In this document: positions 1-8,625 of the stretch, piece after piece
How positions within the stretch are numbered: position 1 is the stretch's first letter
Layout: each line of letters opens with the position of its first letter
Assembly (NCBI GenBank): GCA_018676385.1
Contig: JABHEX010000254.1
Coordinates: 1 to 12,613 of the forward strand
Length of the DNA: 12,613 bases
Direction of reading: 5' to 3'
Origin: Akkermansiaceae bacterium
Lineage (GTDB): Bacteria; Verrucomicrobiota; Verrucomicrobiia; Verrucomicrobiales; Akkermansiaceae
Program-made: the position numbers and the translations under genes
Notes under the pieces: generated by a model
What the model was told of the DNA's origin: nothing
What the model saw: only the letters and a program-made list of their open reading frames with translations
The model's database searches: none

Positions 1-79
1 ATGGTAATGACAGGTCAATGTCTTAAGGTATGTGTATTCTATCGAATGTCTATTCCCGAAAAATCGAACATTACATAAC

Positions 80-673
80 ATGACAGCACTTATAATTATC
101 ATCTCCGTATTGACTGTTATTACTCTTATCGCCCTGCTCTGGGTGATGGTCATATACAACGGGTTCGTCAAGTTACGAAACCGCTATCGCAATGCCTTTG
201 CTCAGATCGATGTGCAACTAAAACGCCGACACGACCTGATCCCAAATCTCGTAGAAACAGCAAAAGGTTTTATGAAACACGAACGCGAGACGCTTGAAGC
301 TGTGATTCATGCGAGAAATACAGCCAGTGGTGCCCGCCAGAATGTGAATACCGAGGATGCCAGCTCAATGGGTGCGTTGATGGCTGCTGAGGGTGGTTTG
401 GGTAGTGCTCTTGGTCGATTGTTTGCACTCTCTGAGGCGTATCCTGACCTTAAGAGTAATACCAACATGATACAGCTTAGCGAGGAACTGACATCGACCG
501 AGAACAAGGTTGCGTTTTCACGTCAGGCCTACAATGACGCGGTGACAGAGTATAATACCCAGACTGAAGTATTTCCTGCCAACATCATTGCTGGAATGTT
601 CAAGTTCCAGTTAGCTGCTCTCTTCGAGGTATCCGACGAGAGTGAGCGCGAAGTTGTGAGCGTTGAATTTTAA
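80..673 (+). CDS. lemA: LemA family membrane protein
   Basis: This is a LemA-family protein of 197 residues, anchored by one N-terminal membrane helix (about residues 2-25) and followed by a long helical domain. The family hallmark is clear: a YNGFVKLRN segment, then AQIDVQLKRRHDLIPNLVE, and near the C-terminus FPANIIAGMFKF. The reading frame extends upstream to 32, but the ATG at 80 puts the membrane helix directly at the N-terminus as in the family and gives a normal LemA length, so I chose it. No Shine-Dalgarno sequence precedes either start. The biochemical role of LemA proteins is poorly defined; genes of this family often sit beside M48 peptidases or TPM-domain proteins. Here an M48 peptidase follows after 41 bp on the same strand, so the two are probably co-transcribed and may form an envelope protease module (inference). 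Confidence 0.93.
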   Translation: MTALIIIISVLTVITLIALLWVMVIYNGFVKLRNRYRNAFAQIDVQLKRRHDLIPNLVETAKGFMKHERETLEAVIHARNTASGARQNVNTEDASSMGALMAAEGGLGSALGRLFALSEAYPDLKSNTNMIQLSEELTSTENKVAFSRQAYNDAVTEYNTQTEVFPANIIAGMFKFQLAALFEVSDESEREVVSVEF

Positions 674-714
674 ACTTACATGCATATGAGGTGTTAAGTA
701 ATCCGTAAATTCTG

Positions 715-2628
715 ATGAATTTTTTTAAGGCACAGGATGATGCTAGGCGGCGTACTAAGTGGCTAGTATTCTACTTTATCCTCGCTATTGCTGGGATTAT
801 TACATCGGTCTATGGTGTAGTGTATATTGTACTCTTATTTTCAGGAGGGGCTGTAAGTTTATGGATGCCTGGTGTGTTTGTTCTGACGGCAAGTGCGACT
901 GTTGGAGTCATCAGTGCTGGAAGTCTGTTCAAGACGATACAGCTCAGCGGTGGAGGTAGTGTTGTTGCGCGAGATATAGGAGCACGCCAAATAGATCCCC
1001 ATACTGCAGATACCTATGAGCGTAGGCTCAGAAATGTGGTAGAAGAAATGGCGATTGCCTCGGGTATAGCAGTGCCACAGGTGTGGATTATGGATGATGA
1101 GCTCGGCATCAATGCCTTCGCAGCTGGTACCGAGCCAGGAAATGCTGTGGTTGCTGTGACTCGTGGCTGTTTACAACGTCTTAATCGTGGTGAGCTTCAG
1201 GGGGTAGTGGCGCATGAGTTCAGCCATATCCTGAATGGTGATATGAAGCTGAATATGCGATTAATGGGTTTTTTGTTCGGTATCCTTATAATTTCTATGG
1301 TTGGTCGCATGTTATTCGACGTGGTTCGCTTTTCTGGCATACGCAGATCACGCAACGATAAGGGAGGAGGAGGGATCATACTTGCGGTCATGCTTATGGG
1401 TGGTGGACTCATGATCGTGGGAAGTGTGGGTGTATTTTTTGGCCGGCTGATCCAAGCGGCTATTTCACGTCAGCGCGAGTATCTTGCGGACGCTGCTGCG
1501 GTACAGTTCACGCGTAATGCTGATGGCATTGCAGGAGCTTTAAAAAAAATAGGTGGCCAAAAGTATGGATCAAAAATAAAGGCAGCTAAAGTCGCCGAAA
1601 TGAGTCATCTGCTATTTGCTGATAGCTGCATGTTTAGTTACGGCCTAGCAACACATCCGCCGTTAGATGTTAGAATTAATTTAATTCAAAAAAACTGGGA
1701 TGGAAAATTCATAAAAACTAGTCTGCCTGACATTGCTCATGGTCGTCAACGTAATGGTGTAACTGACGCGCGCTTGAGCGGCTTGGGAGGTGCTTCATTT
1801 AGAAGTAATCAACCGCCATCGATACCAATTAAAACAATAAATCAAATTGGTGAAGCATCTCAAATTGATGTTAACAATGGGGCGCTACTGCGTGACGGAC
1901 TTGGGCAAGATTGGCTTTACGCTTGCCATGACCGTGAGGGTGCGCAGGCGCTGTTGTTTGGGGTTCTAATAGCCGACGACAAAAAACTGATGGCGGAGCA
2001 AATATTATATCTTAATAAAAATGCGGGAGAAGGCGCGGGTGAAATGGCGCTTCATTGGAGCCGCGAGTCTGTTGGACTTCAATCATCGCAAAAAATAGCA
2101 CTGATTGATCTCTGTATTCCCACATTGAGACGGATTTCATTACCTGAATACGAGCGCTTTATTGGAATTACCCAGTGGCTCATCAATAGTGATAAGCAGA
2201 TAAATATTTTTGAGTTTATGCTGCATCATATCATTCAGAGGCATCTAGATTCACATTTCCGTAGGCAGATACAACCTAAAATTAAGTTTCACAAATTGAC
2301 ATCGTTAGAATGCGAAACCAATATTTTAATATCCTCACTTGCTCTACTCAGTGGAAAGGATTGTGCGCTAGATGCTTACAAGGCCGCTACCATGCGACTG
2401 CTCTGGAACCAACAGATGCTACCAGAAGAGGTATGTGGCTTAGAGCAAATCATAGCTGCGCTAGTTAAATATAACCACGCCACACCTCTTGTGAAACAAC
2501 AGCTTCTTCGAATGTGTGGACATGCTGTGATAAAGGATGGCAAAATTGGAAACCACGAAGCTGTGCTACTGCGAGCGATTGCTGATTTTATCGGTTGTTC
2601 AATCCCCCCATTTATCAAAATCGATTGA
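715..2628 (+). CDS. M48 family zinc metallopeptidase with long C-terminal extension
   Basis: This is a 637-residue membrane-bound M48 metallopeptidase. The zinc site is the HEFSH motif at residues 167-171, with a likely third ligand Glu255 in REYLADAAA. Hydrophobic segments lie near residues 15-43, 50-70, 183-201 and 221-243, so the catalytic motif sits between two helix pairs as in HtpX-like enzymes. The peptidase core ends near residue 330, with a THPPLDVRI motif typical of the family. Residues about 340-637 are an extra region without a motif I can name; it looks largely helical and ends in LRAIADFIGCSIPPF. HtpX itself is about 290 residues, so I do not use that name. The start is the first ATG after an in-frame stop, with no Shine-Dalgarno sequence. 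It follows the LemA gene by 41 bp. The likely role is cleavage of damaged or regulatory membrane proteins (family knowledge, not shown here). Confidence 0.93.
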   Translation: MNFFKAQDDARRRTKWLVFYFILAIAGIITSVYGVVYIVLLFSGGAVSLWMPGVFVLTASATVGVISAGSLFKTIQLSGGGSVVARDIGARQIDPHTADTYERRLRNVVEEMAIASGIAVPQVWIMDDELGINAFAAGTEPGNAVVAVTRGCLQRLNRGELQGVVAHEFSHILNGDMKLNMRLMGFLFGILIISMVGRMLFDVVRFSGIRRSRNDKGGGGIILAVMLMGGGLMIVGSVGVFFGRLIQAAISRQREYLADAAAVQFTRNADGIAGALKKIGGQKYGSKIKAAKVAEMSHLLFADSCMFSYGLATHPPLDVRINLIQKNWDGKFIKTSLPDIAHGRQRNGVTDARLSGLGGASFRSNQPPSIPIKTINQIGEASQIDVNNGALLRDGLGQDWLYACHDREGAQALLFGVLIADDKKLMAEQILYLNKNAGEGAGEMALHWSRESVGLQSSQKIALIDLCIPTLRRISLPEYERFIGITQWLINSDKQINIFEFMLHHIIQRHLDSHFRRQIQPKIKFHKLTSLECETNILISSLALLSGKDCALDAYKAATMRLLWNQQMLPEEVCGLEQIIAALVKYNHATPLVKQQLLRMCGHAVIKDGKIGNHEAVLLRAIADFIGCSIPPFIKID

Positions 2629-2755
2629 GGGAATGTTTGGCAGAAGAAGTGCGTGCCAATGGTTGGGCTGCCCTTATACAATTCAGAATAAAGAGCATAA
2701 CGCACTACTTGTGCTAATCGAAAGCGCAAAAGTTATAGGTAGCGAACTCCTGTGA

Positions 2756-3967
2756 TTACAGCGTGTGACCCATACGATTCTTTTTCGTATCGAGATACTT
2801 CTCGTTGTGAGGGTTGGCTGGAATACTCAATGGTATTTGTTCAACGATTTCCAGTTTGTAACCTTCCAGACCTATGACTTTTTTTGGATTGTTGGTAAGA
2901 AGTTTGATCTTTCTAACTCCTAAGTCGTGAAGGATTTGTGCACCCACACCATAGTCACGTAAATCTGACGGATAGCCGAGTTTTTCGTTGGCTTCGATGG
3001 TATCGAAACCTTCCTCTTGCAATTTGTAAGCGTGGATCTTCGCCGGTAGTCCAATACCGCGTCCTTCTTGTCGTAAGTAGAGAAGCACACCACCTTGTTC
3101 GGAGATTTGTTTGAGTGCTGAATCAAGCTGGCTACCGCAATCGCATCGTTGCGAATGAAAAACATCTCCTGTGAGGCATTCAGAGTGCACACGAACAAGT
3201 GTATCTGTTTCCTCTGATATTTCACCCCGAGTGAGTGCAAGGTGATGGCTGCCGCTGCTGGCGGTGGGGTTATCTACGTAGTAGAGGTGGCATTGGAATT
3301 CACCGTAGTCAGTGGGCATAGCAATTGTTTCACCGCGGGTGATGAGTTTTTCAGAGTGTCGGCGGTACTCGATCAGGTCTGCAATGCTACATGCTTTTAA
3401 CTTGTGGGTTTGTTGGTAATCACCCAGTGATCCTGCGCGAGCCATTGTTCCGTCATCGTTAATAATTTCACAAATGACACCTGCCTTGGGGAGGCCGGCT
3501 AGGTTGGCCAAATCAACCGCCGCCTCGGTATGTCCAGCCCTACGTAAGACTCCGCCAGCTACGGCTTGAAGCGGAAAGATATGGCCAGGCTGGACCAGAG
3601 ACTTGGCGCCTTTGTTGGGATCTGCTAACAGTTTGATAGCTATCGCTCTATCTGCTGCAGAAATGCCTGTGGAGATGTTTTCTGCAGCATCGACAGATAC
3701 GGTAAATGCAGTTTTTTGTGATTCTGCATTACGGGGTGTCATTGGTGGGAGTTTTAATTCCTCTGCACGTTCACCAGTTATAGGAGCGCAGATTAAACCA
3801 CGTCCGTGATTGGCCATAAATGCAACCATTTCTGGAGTTACCTTAGAGGCTGCAGCAACTAGGTCTGCCTCATTTTCACGGCTTGGATCATCGACGACGA
3901 TTACCATTTTTCCCGCAGCGATATCGGAGATAACTTCGTCAATACTATTCAGTGTGAGTGTTGCCAT
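2756..3967 (-). CDS. ribBA: Bifunctional 3,4-dihydroxy-2-butanone-4-phosphate synthase / GTP cyclohydrolase II
   Basis: This 403-residue fusion makes both precursors for riboflavin: the RibB half converts ribulose 5-phosphate to 3,4-dihydroxy-2-butanone 4-phosphate, and the RibA half opens GTP to the pyrimidine precursor. In the RibB half I see DDPSRENEADL (26-36, the acidic metal/substrate loop), TGISAADRA (100-108), QPGH (126-129) and RAGHTEAAVDL (143-153). In the RibA half (from about 205) the zinc cysteines are Cys264, Cys275 and Cys277, followed by RQEGRGIGL (299-307), Tyr314, Asp335 and Arg337 at the catalytic positions, and LTNNPKK from 357. All expected key residues are present, so both activities are plausible. 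The length is usual for RibBA. It starts 12 bp after the MscS-type gene and is probably co-transcribed with it. I saw no FMN riboswitch in front of either gene. Confidence 0.97.
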   Translation of the reverse strand: MATLTLNSIDEVISDIAAGKMVIVVDDPSRENEADLVAAASKVTPEMVAFMANHGRGLICAPITGERAEELKLPPMTPRNAESQKTAFTVSVDAAENISTGISAADRAIAIKLLADPNKGAKSLVQPGHIFPLQAVAGGVLRRAGHTEAAVDLANLAGLPKAGVICEIINDDGTMARAGSLGDYQQTHKLKACSIADLIEYRRHSEKLITRGETIAMPTDYGEFQCHLYYVDNPTASSGSHHLALTRGEISEETDTLVRVHSECLTGDVFHSQRCDCGSQLDSALKQISEQGGVLLYLRQEGRGIGLPAKIHAYKLQEEGFDTIEANEKLGYPSDLRDYGVGAQILHDLGVRKIKLLTNNPKKVIGLEGYKLEIVEQIPLSIPANPHNEKYLDTKKNRMGHTL

Positions 3968-3979
3968 AATTGTGAGTTT

Positions 3980-5284
3980 TCATTGGTTGGTGTCTGTGGA
4001 GGCACTTCCAGATTTGATGTGGAGATCTCGTTGAGGAAAGGGGATTTCAATGTTATTATCACGAAAGGCTTGCCAAACAGCGAGTAAAACTTCTGAGCGG
4101 ATATTGCTGACTCCCTTTGGTGCATCATCGATCCAAAATCGTATTTGAAGGTCAATTGATGAATCACCAAAGCCAATCATAAGGCAACTGGGTTCAGGTG
4201 TTTTTAAGATTCTTGGTATAGAATTGACGGCCTCTTTACAAATACGGATTGCCTCAGGTACATCGGTGGAGTAGGAGACTCCTACATCTGCCTTAATTCT
4301 GACAATCCGGTCGGTGAAAGACCAGTTGATCACCTTATTAGTAACAAAATCTTCGTTTGGAATGAGGATTTCTTTTCGGTCGCGTGTGATTACTGATATG
4401 TATCGCGTGCGTAGTGTATTGATCCAGCCGAATGTTCCTTCGATTTCAATTACGTCGCCAGGTTTGATTGATTTATCGAGCAAGATGATGACGCCGGAAA
4501 CTAGATTAGAGATTACTTTCTGTAATCCGAATCCAAGACCTAGTCCCAAAGCACCTGAGAAAATAGCCAAACCACCCAGTGGTACCCCTCCGATTTTTAA
4601 AGCGCCCACAATGGCAATGATGTAGAGTGTAAATCGAGATGCTTTGCCAATGAGAACTTTGATCGAGGGCGGGATGTCATCGCGTGTTCTCACAAAAGAG
4701 TCCAAAAACTTCGTAGTTAGCGCGACTAGCCAAAGTAGTATGAGCAGAGCAACGATAGCAGAAAGAATCGCCCACAAATTGATGTCGATACTACCCAGTG
4801 GTAAGCTGATACTCTGAAGTGCGGTGCTCAGTGGGGAAAGCCATCCGAAAAGGTGAAGAGCAAAGACCACTAGCATACCACCACCAAGGAACTTAGGAGC
4901 CGAGCTGCCCTTTGCTACTGCTGTTGCTAATTGATATAGAACAAATGCTGAGACTAACAAGGTGGCCGTGTAGATGTAATTACCCGGCAAATAGGATTCA
5001 CCTTTTTCTACAAGTTTTGCGGACCAGTTACCTCTGACTGCCCAAGTGATCCAAAGTAGGAAACAAAAAATTACTGGAATTCCTGATATTTTTTTATCAG
5101 GATCAAAGAAGCGGCTGAAAATTTTTTGTTGTTTTGACCCGGGGACAAATATGTTGCGCCTTAGTAATATGATAATCGCAGCGGCGCCTGCCAGGCAAAT
5201 GCCGATAGAACCCCACTGCCAGTAGTCTTGTCGGTCATCGACAAGTCTAAAGAGGTATGTTTGCATAGAATCCCAATCTATCAT
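3980..5284 (-). CDS. MscS family mechanosensitive ion channel
   Basis: This is a 434-residue MscS-type small-conductance mechanosensitive channel, expected in the inner membrane, where it releases solutes on hypo-osmotic shock. About seven hydrophobic segments are visible (roughly 25-41, 68-83, 103-123, 133-149, 169-189, 217-234 and the pore helix 238-268). The pore helix has the glycine/alanine-rich packing pattern of the family (SGALGLGLGFGLQ at 243-255), followed by ISNLVSGVIIL and the beta-domain entry LDKSIKPGDVIEIEG. Near the C-terminus IPFPQRDLHI is the conserved exit of the cytoplasmic domain. E. coli MscS has three membrane helices, so this protein carries about four extra N-terminal ones, as many larger family members do. 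It is the first gene of a probable two-gene unit with ribBA. The pairing with a riboflavin gene suggests no shared function that I can see. Confidence 0.95.
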   Translation of the reverse strand: MIDWDSMQTYLFRLVDDRQDYWQWGSIGICLAGAAAIIILLRRNIFVPGSKQQKIFSRFFDPDKKISGIPVIFCFLLWITWAVRGNWSAKLVEKGESYLPGNYIYTATLLVSAFVLYQLATAVAKGSSAPKFLGGGMLVVFALHLFGWLSPLSTALQSISLPLGSIDINLWAILSAIVALLILLWLVALTTKFLDSFVRTRDDIPPSIKVLIGKASRFTLYIIAIVGALKIGGVPLGGLAIFSGALGLGLGFGLQKVISNLVSGVIILLDKSIKPGDVIEIEGTFGWINTLRTRYISVITRDRKEILIPNEDFVTNKVINWSFTDRIVRIKADVGVSYSTDVPEAIRICKEAVNSIPRILKTPEPSCLMIGFGDSSIDLQIRFWIDDAPKGVSNIRSEVLLAVWQAFRDNNIEIPFPQRDLHIKSGSASTDTNQ

Positions 5285-5360
5285 GATGCATTTGGCAAGA
5301 AATGTCGCTGGAACAGTAGCACTCGAGGCGTGTTATCGCAAGCTATCCTCGCGCTATCTA

Positions 5361-5389
5361 ATTGTATTTTTTTTTGGTGCATCAGTTAA
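5361..5389 (-). promoter_or_regulatory. Candidate sigma-70 promoter for the mscS-type gene and ribBA
   Basis: On the minus strand a -35-like TTAACT (plus-strand 5384-5389) is followed by a 17-base spacer and a -10-like TACAAT (5361-5366). TACAAT matches the consensus at five of six bases and TTAACT at four of six. The spacer contains a run of nine A. The -35 element overlaps the stop codon of coaD. The start point would be near 5354, giving a leader of about 70 bases. This is a visual match only; no expression evidence is available. Confidence 0.45.
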
Positions 5390-5877
5390 CTATGATCCAT
5401 TTCCTCTAATGCCTTGAATACGGGTGTAGGAACGTAACGTCGTACTGATTTCTCCCAGCCCTTGGGGCCGATCAAACTTTTAACCATACTGGATGAAAGT
5501 TCAGCAATATCTCTTGGAGGCATTAGGAAAGTAGTGGTGATGCTTGGCGCCATGTCTGAGTTGATATGCCGCATAACGCGTTCGTATTCGTAATCATTTG
5601 GTGAGCGTATACCACGCAGAATGTAATCAGCTTTAACATCTTTGGCGTAGTTTACCAGATAGCGGTTATCGAACTCATCAATAGTCAGTCGTTCGCAGGA
5701 TGGAATGCTATTACGCAGTAACTCAAGTCTGTCTGCTACGGAGAACGTGTAGGACTTTGATGGGTTGCTTCCGATAGCTAAATAGAGCCGATCAAATAAT
5801 TCCAAACCACGATCAATCATCCAAAGGTGCCCGTTGGTGGGGGGGTCAAATGAACCAGCATAAACAGCAGTGCGCAT
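5386..5877 (-). CDS. coaD: Phosphopantetheine adenylyltransferase (CoaD)
   Basis: CoaD transfers AMP from ATP to 4'-phosphopantetheine, giving dephospho-CoA, the penultimate step of coenzyme A synthesis. With the ATG at 5877 the protein has 163 residues, close to E. coli CoaD (159). The nucleotidyltransferase signature GSFDPPTNGH is at 8-17 (TNGH being the TxGH motif), Lys41 and Arg88/Arg91 in LRGIRS fall where E. coli has Lys42, Arg88 and Arg91, and SSSMVK is at 128-133. An in-frame ATG at 5907 would add ten Asn/Pro-rich residues and overlap the upstream TPR gene by 26 bp. I prefer 5877 because homologues begin directly at the first beta strand, although neither start has a Shine-Dalgarno sequence. 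The pantetheine-side loop (EFDNRYLVNYAK) is one residue longer than in E. coli. It is probably co-transcribed with the TPR gene. Confidence 0.95.
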   Translation of the reverse strand: MRTAVYAGSFDPPTNGHLWMIDRGLELFDRLYLAIGSNPSKSYTFSVADRLELLRNSIPSCERLTIDEFDNRYLVNYAKDVKADYILRGIRSPNDYEYERVMRHINSDMAPSITTTFLMPPRDIAELSSSMVKSLIGPKGWEKSVRRYVPTPVFKALEEMDHS

Positions 5878-5881
5878 AATA

Positions 5882-8581
5882 TTATTTGGGTTGTTGCTGG
5901 GGTTCATTGTCGGACCAGATCATGTGCTTTCTTGCTAGGTCTTTAGCACGTCTATCGGCCTCTTGTTTTCTGGGTCCGTTGAAGGAGGCGACGCGTTTAG
6001 CAACTCTCACGGAAGCTTCCCAATTACCATTGGCTTCAAGCATGGCAAGTGCTTTAAAGCCGCATCGATAAAACCAGAACCATTCTTCTTTTTTTGTATT
6101 AAGATTATCGGATCTATGGTCATCGATTATGACATTATAATATGATTTGAAGGCATCAGCATTATTTTTCATACTCTCATAAGCTTGGCCTCGAAGGTAA
6201 TACAAGCGATGTATCCATGCTAGGCTAAGATTTTCAGATTTTAGTAAGTCGTTGTATATGGTAATTGCTTGATTTGTTTTATTTATTTCACCAAGGCTTT
6301 GACGCTGAAGACAGTCCGCCATTAATACGCCAGCACTCAATTTTTGTTGTAGGCTAATTTTATTGCTTTCCAACATTGGATTTAGAGTGGCCTCTGCCTC
6401 GGTGTATCTCTGCAAGTCGATAAGTAGGCGGCTTTGCTGAACGCGAGCTTCAGCGGCGAGCTTATGGTTAGTATCAATAATCTTTTTAAACATGGCGATG
6501 CATTCCTCGCGGGATTGCGCTGTGCCTCCGAGTCTCGCTGACATCGCCTCATAAAATTGAGCGTATGGAATTAGAGCGTTGTTCGGGTATTTTTTTTCAA
6601 ACCCCTGAAAAATACGTCGGGCTTTGTTGTAATCTTCGTTATGATAATATGACTCGGCGCATTTGAACTCAATACTGGCAGCGTCTTTTGAATCCTTGAA
6701 TTTAAGGAGGAAGCTCTCAGCTGCCTGAGCCGCTGACTGCCATTCCTGCAGAAGTGATTCAGCACGAATTCGGATGCGGGTAATTTTCGCCTGCTCAGCT
6801 GCCGTTTTCATCTTGGGGGTAATGATTTCGAGCTGTGCCTTTGCGAGTTGGATGTCAGGTGGTGATATGTTAACGCAGGCGGCGGCAAGTGCTAAACGAG
6901 CTTCATTTTCTCTACTGTAGCCAGAATTGGCCATGATAAAGGCATCCAAATCATTACGTCCTTGAATATTGGACTCGGTACACATCCACAGCGCTCGTTC
7001 AAGTGCAAGTGAAGTTTTGATTTTGCTGTCCTGCGTTGAGTTGATAATTTTTTGAAAGGCCAGAAGGTTACTTGCTTTAAGTGCCATAATACCTGCATTA
7101 TTGCTGGCTGTTTTGGCGATGATTTCAGAGGTTGAGAAGAGGGCACCCTTGAAAGCTCGCATGGCGCCTTCGTAGTCGTTTTTGCCAGCAAGGATTTCCC
7201 CACGCAGGATGCTTGATTGGTTTTTTAACTGCGGAGAAAATGTAATTTCTTCTATTACGGTCAGTGAGTGAGTGGCTAGATCAAGTTCTTTTTGTTGCAG
7301 CTGAATATATGCGGTTTCTAGAAGCGATGCTGAGAAAAGTTCCAAGTATAGCTCACTAGGTGGTTGGCTACTTTGCGAGTAAATATTTCTAAGTCGTGTT
7401 AGGATTGCGGTTGCTTCAAGTAGATTTTGTTCTGACTGGGTGCGTGTTAGCAGTTTAGCTCTATAAAATAGAGCGAGTGCAGTGAATTCATGATTTGCCA
7501 TGGGTGTGGCCTCGCTGAGTTGTATGCTTGTGACACCATCACCAGATCCTAAGATGGCGGACTCCGAAGTGAGGGGTTTTTCGCCTGCCCACAGGCGTAG
7601 TTTTTGCATGCTTGGGTCGTCGGTGGAGATGGCAATGGGCAGGTGTGATATGAGTCTCTCGAATGCAGCTTGTAGTAGGTGGGAATCTTGATAATCGTCA
7701 ATGAATTGCTGCAAAGTCAGGATCGCGCCATCGGTATCGTTATTTGCGGCTTGGGCATCTGAGAGGCCAAGAAAACATGCATGGTAGATGCGTTTGCTAT
7801 GGTGTTCATCTGGGGCTGTGATTAGTGATTGAAAACGGTTTACGGCCTCTGTGGCTTTGCTGTCATCTAACGCTAATCGTGCTGCTAAGTATTCTTTTAG
7901 CTTTTTGCTTGTTGGGTTGTCAGTTCCAATTCTATTGAGCGCTTCAAGTGCTAAGTCGTTTTTACCGATGTTGATATGTATTTCAGCAGCGAGTAATGCC
8001 GCGGTATTCGATGTTGTTGAGTTGTTTTTCTTTGAGAGAGCGTTGAGGATAATTAACGCTTGGTCACGTTTATTTAGCGCAATGAGAATTCGAGCACGCG
8101 CGATTTGGGATTCTGATGATAGAGGATGATTTTTTGGGATAGATCGGAGAACTTTCTCAGCCTCAGAATATTGTCCAAGACTGACTAGCGCCTCTGCACG
8201 CCACAGAGCAGTGGAAGGGAACATTGTTTGTGCTTTACTGGCTAGTATTTCTAGGGCCTCAGCCGCAAGTTTTTGATCTCCTCCTAATTCGATACTGAAA
8301 CGTATGATGGCTTCGGCAAGCATGTGGTTGGTAGTAGCCCGAGCATCATCACTGAGCCCCGGTGTGCGTAGGAGTGCGCGGAAATAAACAATCGCTACTC
8401 CGGGTAAGCGGTCTGACATGGCTTTCGTCGCCTCGCTATAATCGGCGATTTTGTTAAGTTCTGAAAGCGCTTTGCGGTCTATGTGAGGACCATCATTAGC
8501 CCCCTCAAGAGGAAGTGTTATCAACAGTGATACATATAGAAATGTGCGGAACACACATGTATTATGGAATAAAAAAGGCAA
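5882..8581 (-). CDS. Large secreted tetratricopeptide-repeat protein, function unknown
   Basis: This 899-residue protein is almost entirely helical repeats with TPR spacing (alanine, tyrosine and leucine at repeat positions). A clear example near residues 640-690 contains CAESYYHNEDYNKARRIF followed by KYPNNALIPYAQFYEA, similar to BamD/YbgF-type TPRs. The N-terminus looks like a signal peptide: a hydrophobic stretch FLYVSLLITLPL ending in EGA before a polar region, with no lipobox cysteine. Export to the periplasm is therefore likely. The frame opens with TTG at 8581 just after an in-frame stop; an internal GTG at 8554 would give a shorter, more typical signal peptide, and no ATG is available near the start. 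No enzymatic domain is visible. A scaffold role in the envelope is a guess. It lies directly upstream of coaD, a spacing that suggests co-transcription rather than shared function. Confidence 0.88.
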   Translation of the reverse strand: MPFLFHNTCVFRTFLYVSLLITLPLEGANDGPHIDRKALSELNKIADYSEATKAMSDRLPGVAIVYFRALLRTPGLSDDARATTNHMLAEAIIRFSIELGGDQKLAAEALEILASKAQTMFPSTALWRAEALVSLGQYSEAEKVLRSIPKNHPLSSESQIARARILIALNKRDQALIILNALSKKNNSTTSNTAALLAAEIHINIGKNDLALEALNRIGTDNPTSKKLKEYLAARLALDDSKATEAVNRFQSLITAPDEHHSKRIYHACFLGLSDAQAANNDTDGAILTLQQFIDDYQDSHLLQAAFERLISHLPIAISTDDPSMQKLRLWAGEKPLTSESAILGSGDGVTSIQLSEATPMANHEFTALALFYRAKLLTRTQSEQNLLEATAILTRLRNIYSQSSQPPSELYLELFSASLLETAYIQLQQKELDLATHSLTVIEEITFSPQLKNQSSILRGEILAGKNDYEGAMRAFKGALFSTSEIIAKTASNNAGIMALKASNLLAFQKIINSTQDSKIKTSLALERALWMCTESNIQGRNDLDAFIMANSGYSRENEARLALAAACVNISPPDIQLAKAQLEIITPKMKTAAEQAKITRIRIRAESLLQEWQSAAQAAESFLLKFKDSKDAASIEFKCAESYYHNEDYNKARRIFQGFEKKYPNNALIPYAQFYEAMSARLGGTAQSREECIAMFKKIIDTNHKLAAEARVQQSRLLIDLQRYTEAEATLNPMLESNKISLQQKLSAGVLMADCLQRQSLGEINKTNQAITIYNDLLKSENLSLAWIHRLYYLRGQAYESMKNNADAFKSYYNVIIDDHRSDNLNTKKEEWFWFYRCGFKALAMLEANGNWEASVRVAKRVASFNGPRKQEADRRAKDLARKHMIWSDNEPQQQPK

Positions 8582-8625
8582 GATGACAGCAATTGTTCAC
8601 TAAAAATGTGTTTGGGTTTTTGTCG

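Noticed and set aside
1..79. Promoter or small gene at the left edge
   Set aside because: A TATTCT-like hexamer is present but has no clear -35 partner, and the extended LemA frame from 32 lacks support.
2376..2755. ORFs on both strands over the end of the M48 gene and the following gap
   Set aside because: Neither has recognisable motifs, and each overlaps the M48 coding sequence, which ends at a plausible family C-terminus. I also considered a frameshift of the M48 gene into the plus-strand frame but saw no reason for one.
2629..2755. Terminator in the convergent M48/ribBA gap
   Set aside because: Only short stems (TGGCA/TGCCA with an 11-base loop, GGG/CCC) without a T run are present; nothing convincing is seen.
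3968..5385. FMN riboswitch controlling ribBA
   Set aside because: ribBA starts only 12 bp after the mscS-type gene, and the 101-bp leader before that gene is too short and lacks the conserved FMN aptamer segments.
5285..5385. Intrinsic terminator after coaD
   Set aside because: The minus strand has an A run, not a T run, and the only repeats (GATAGC direct repeat, CGAGG/CCTCG with an 18-base loop) are not a terminator structure.
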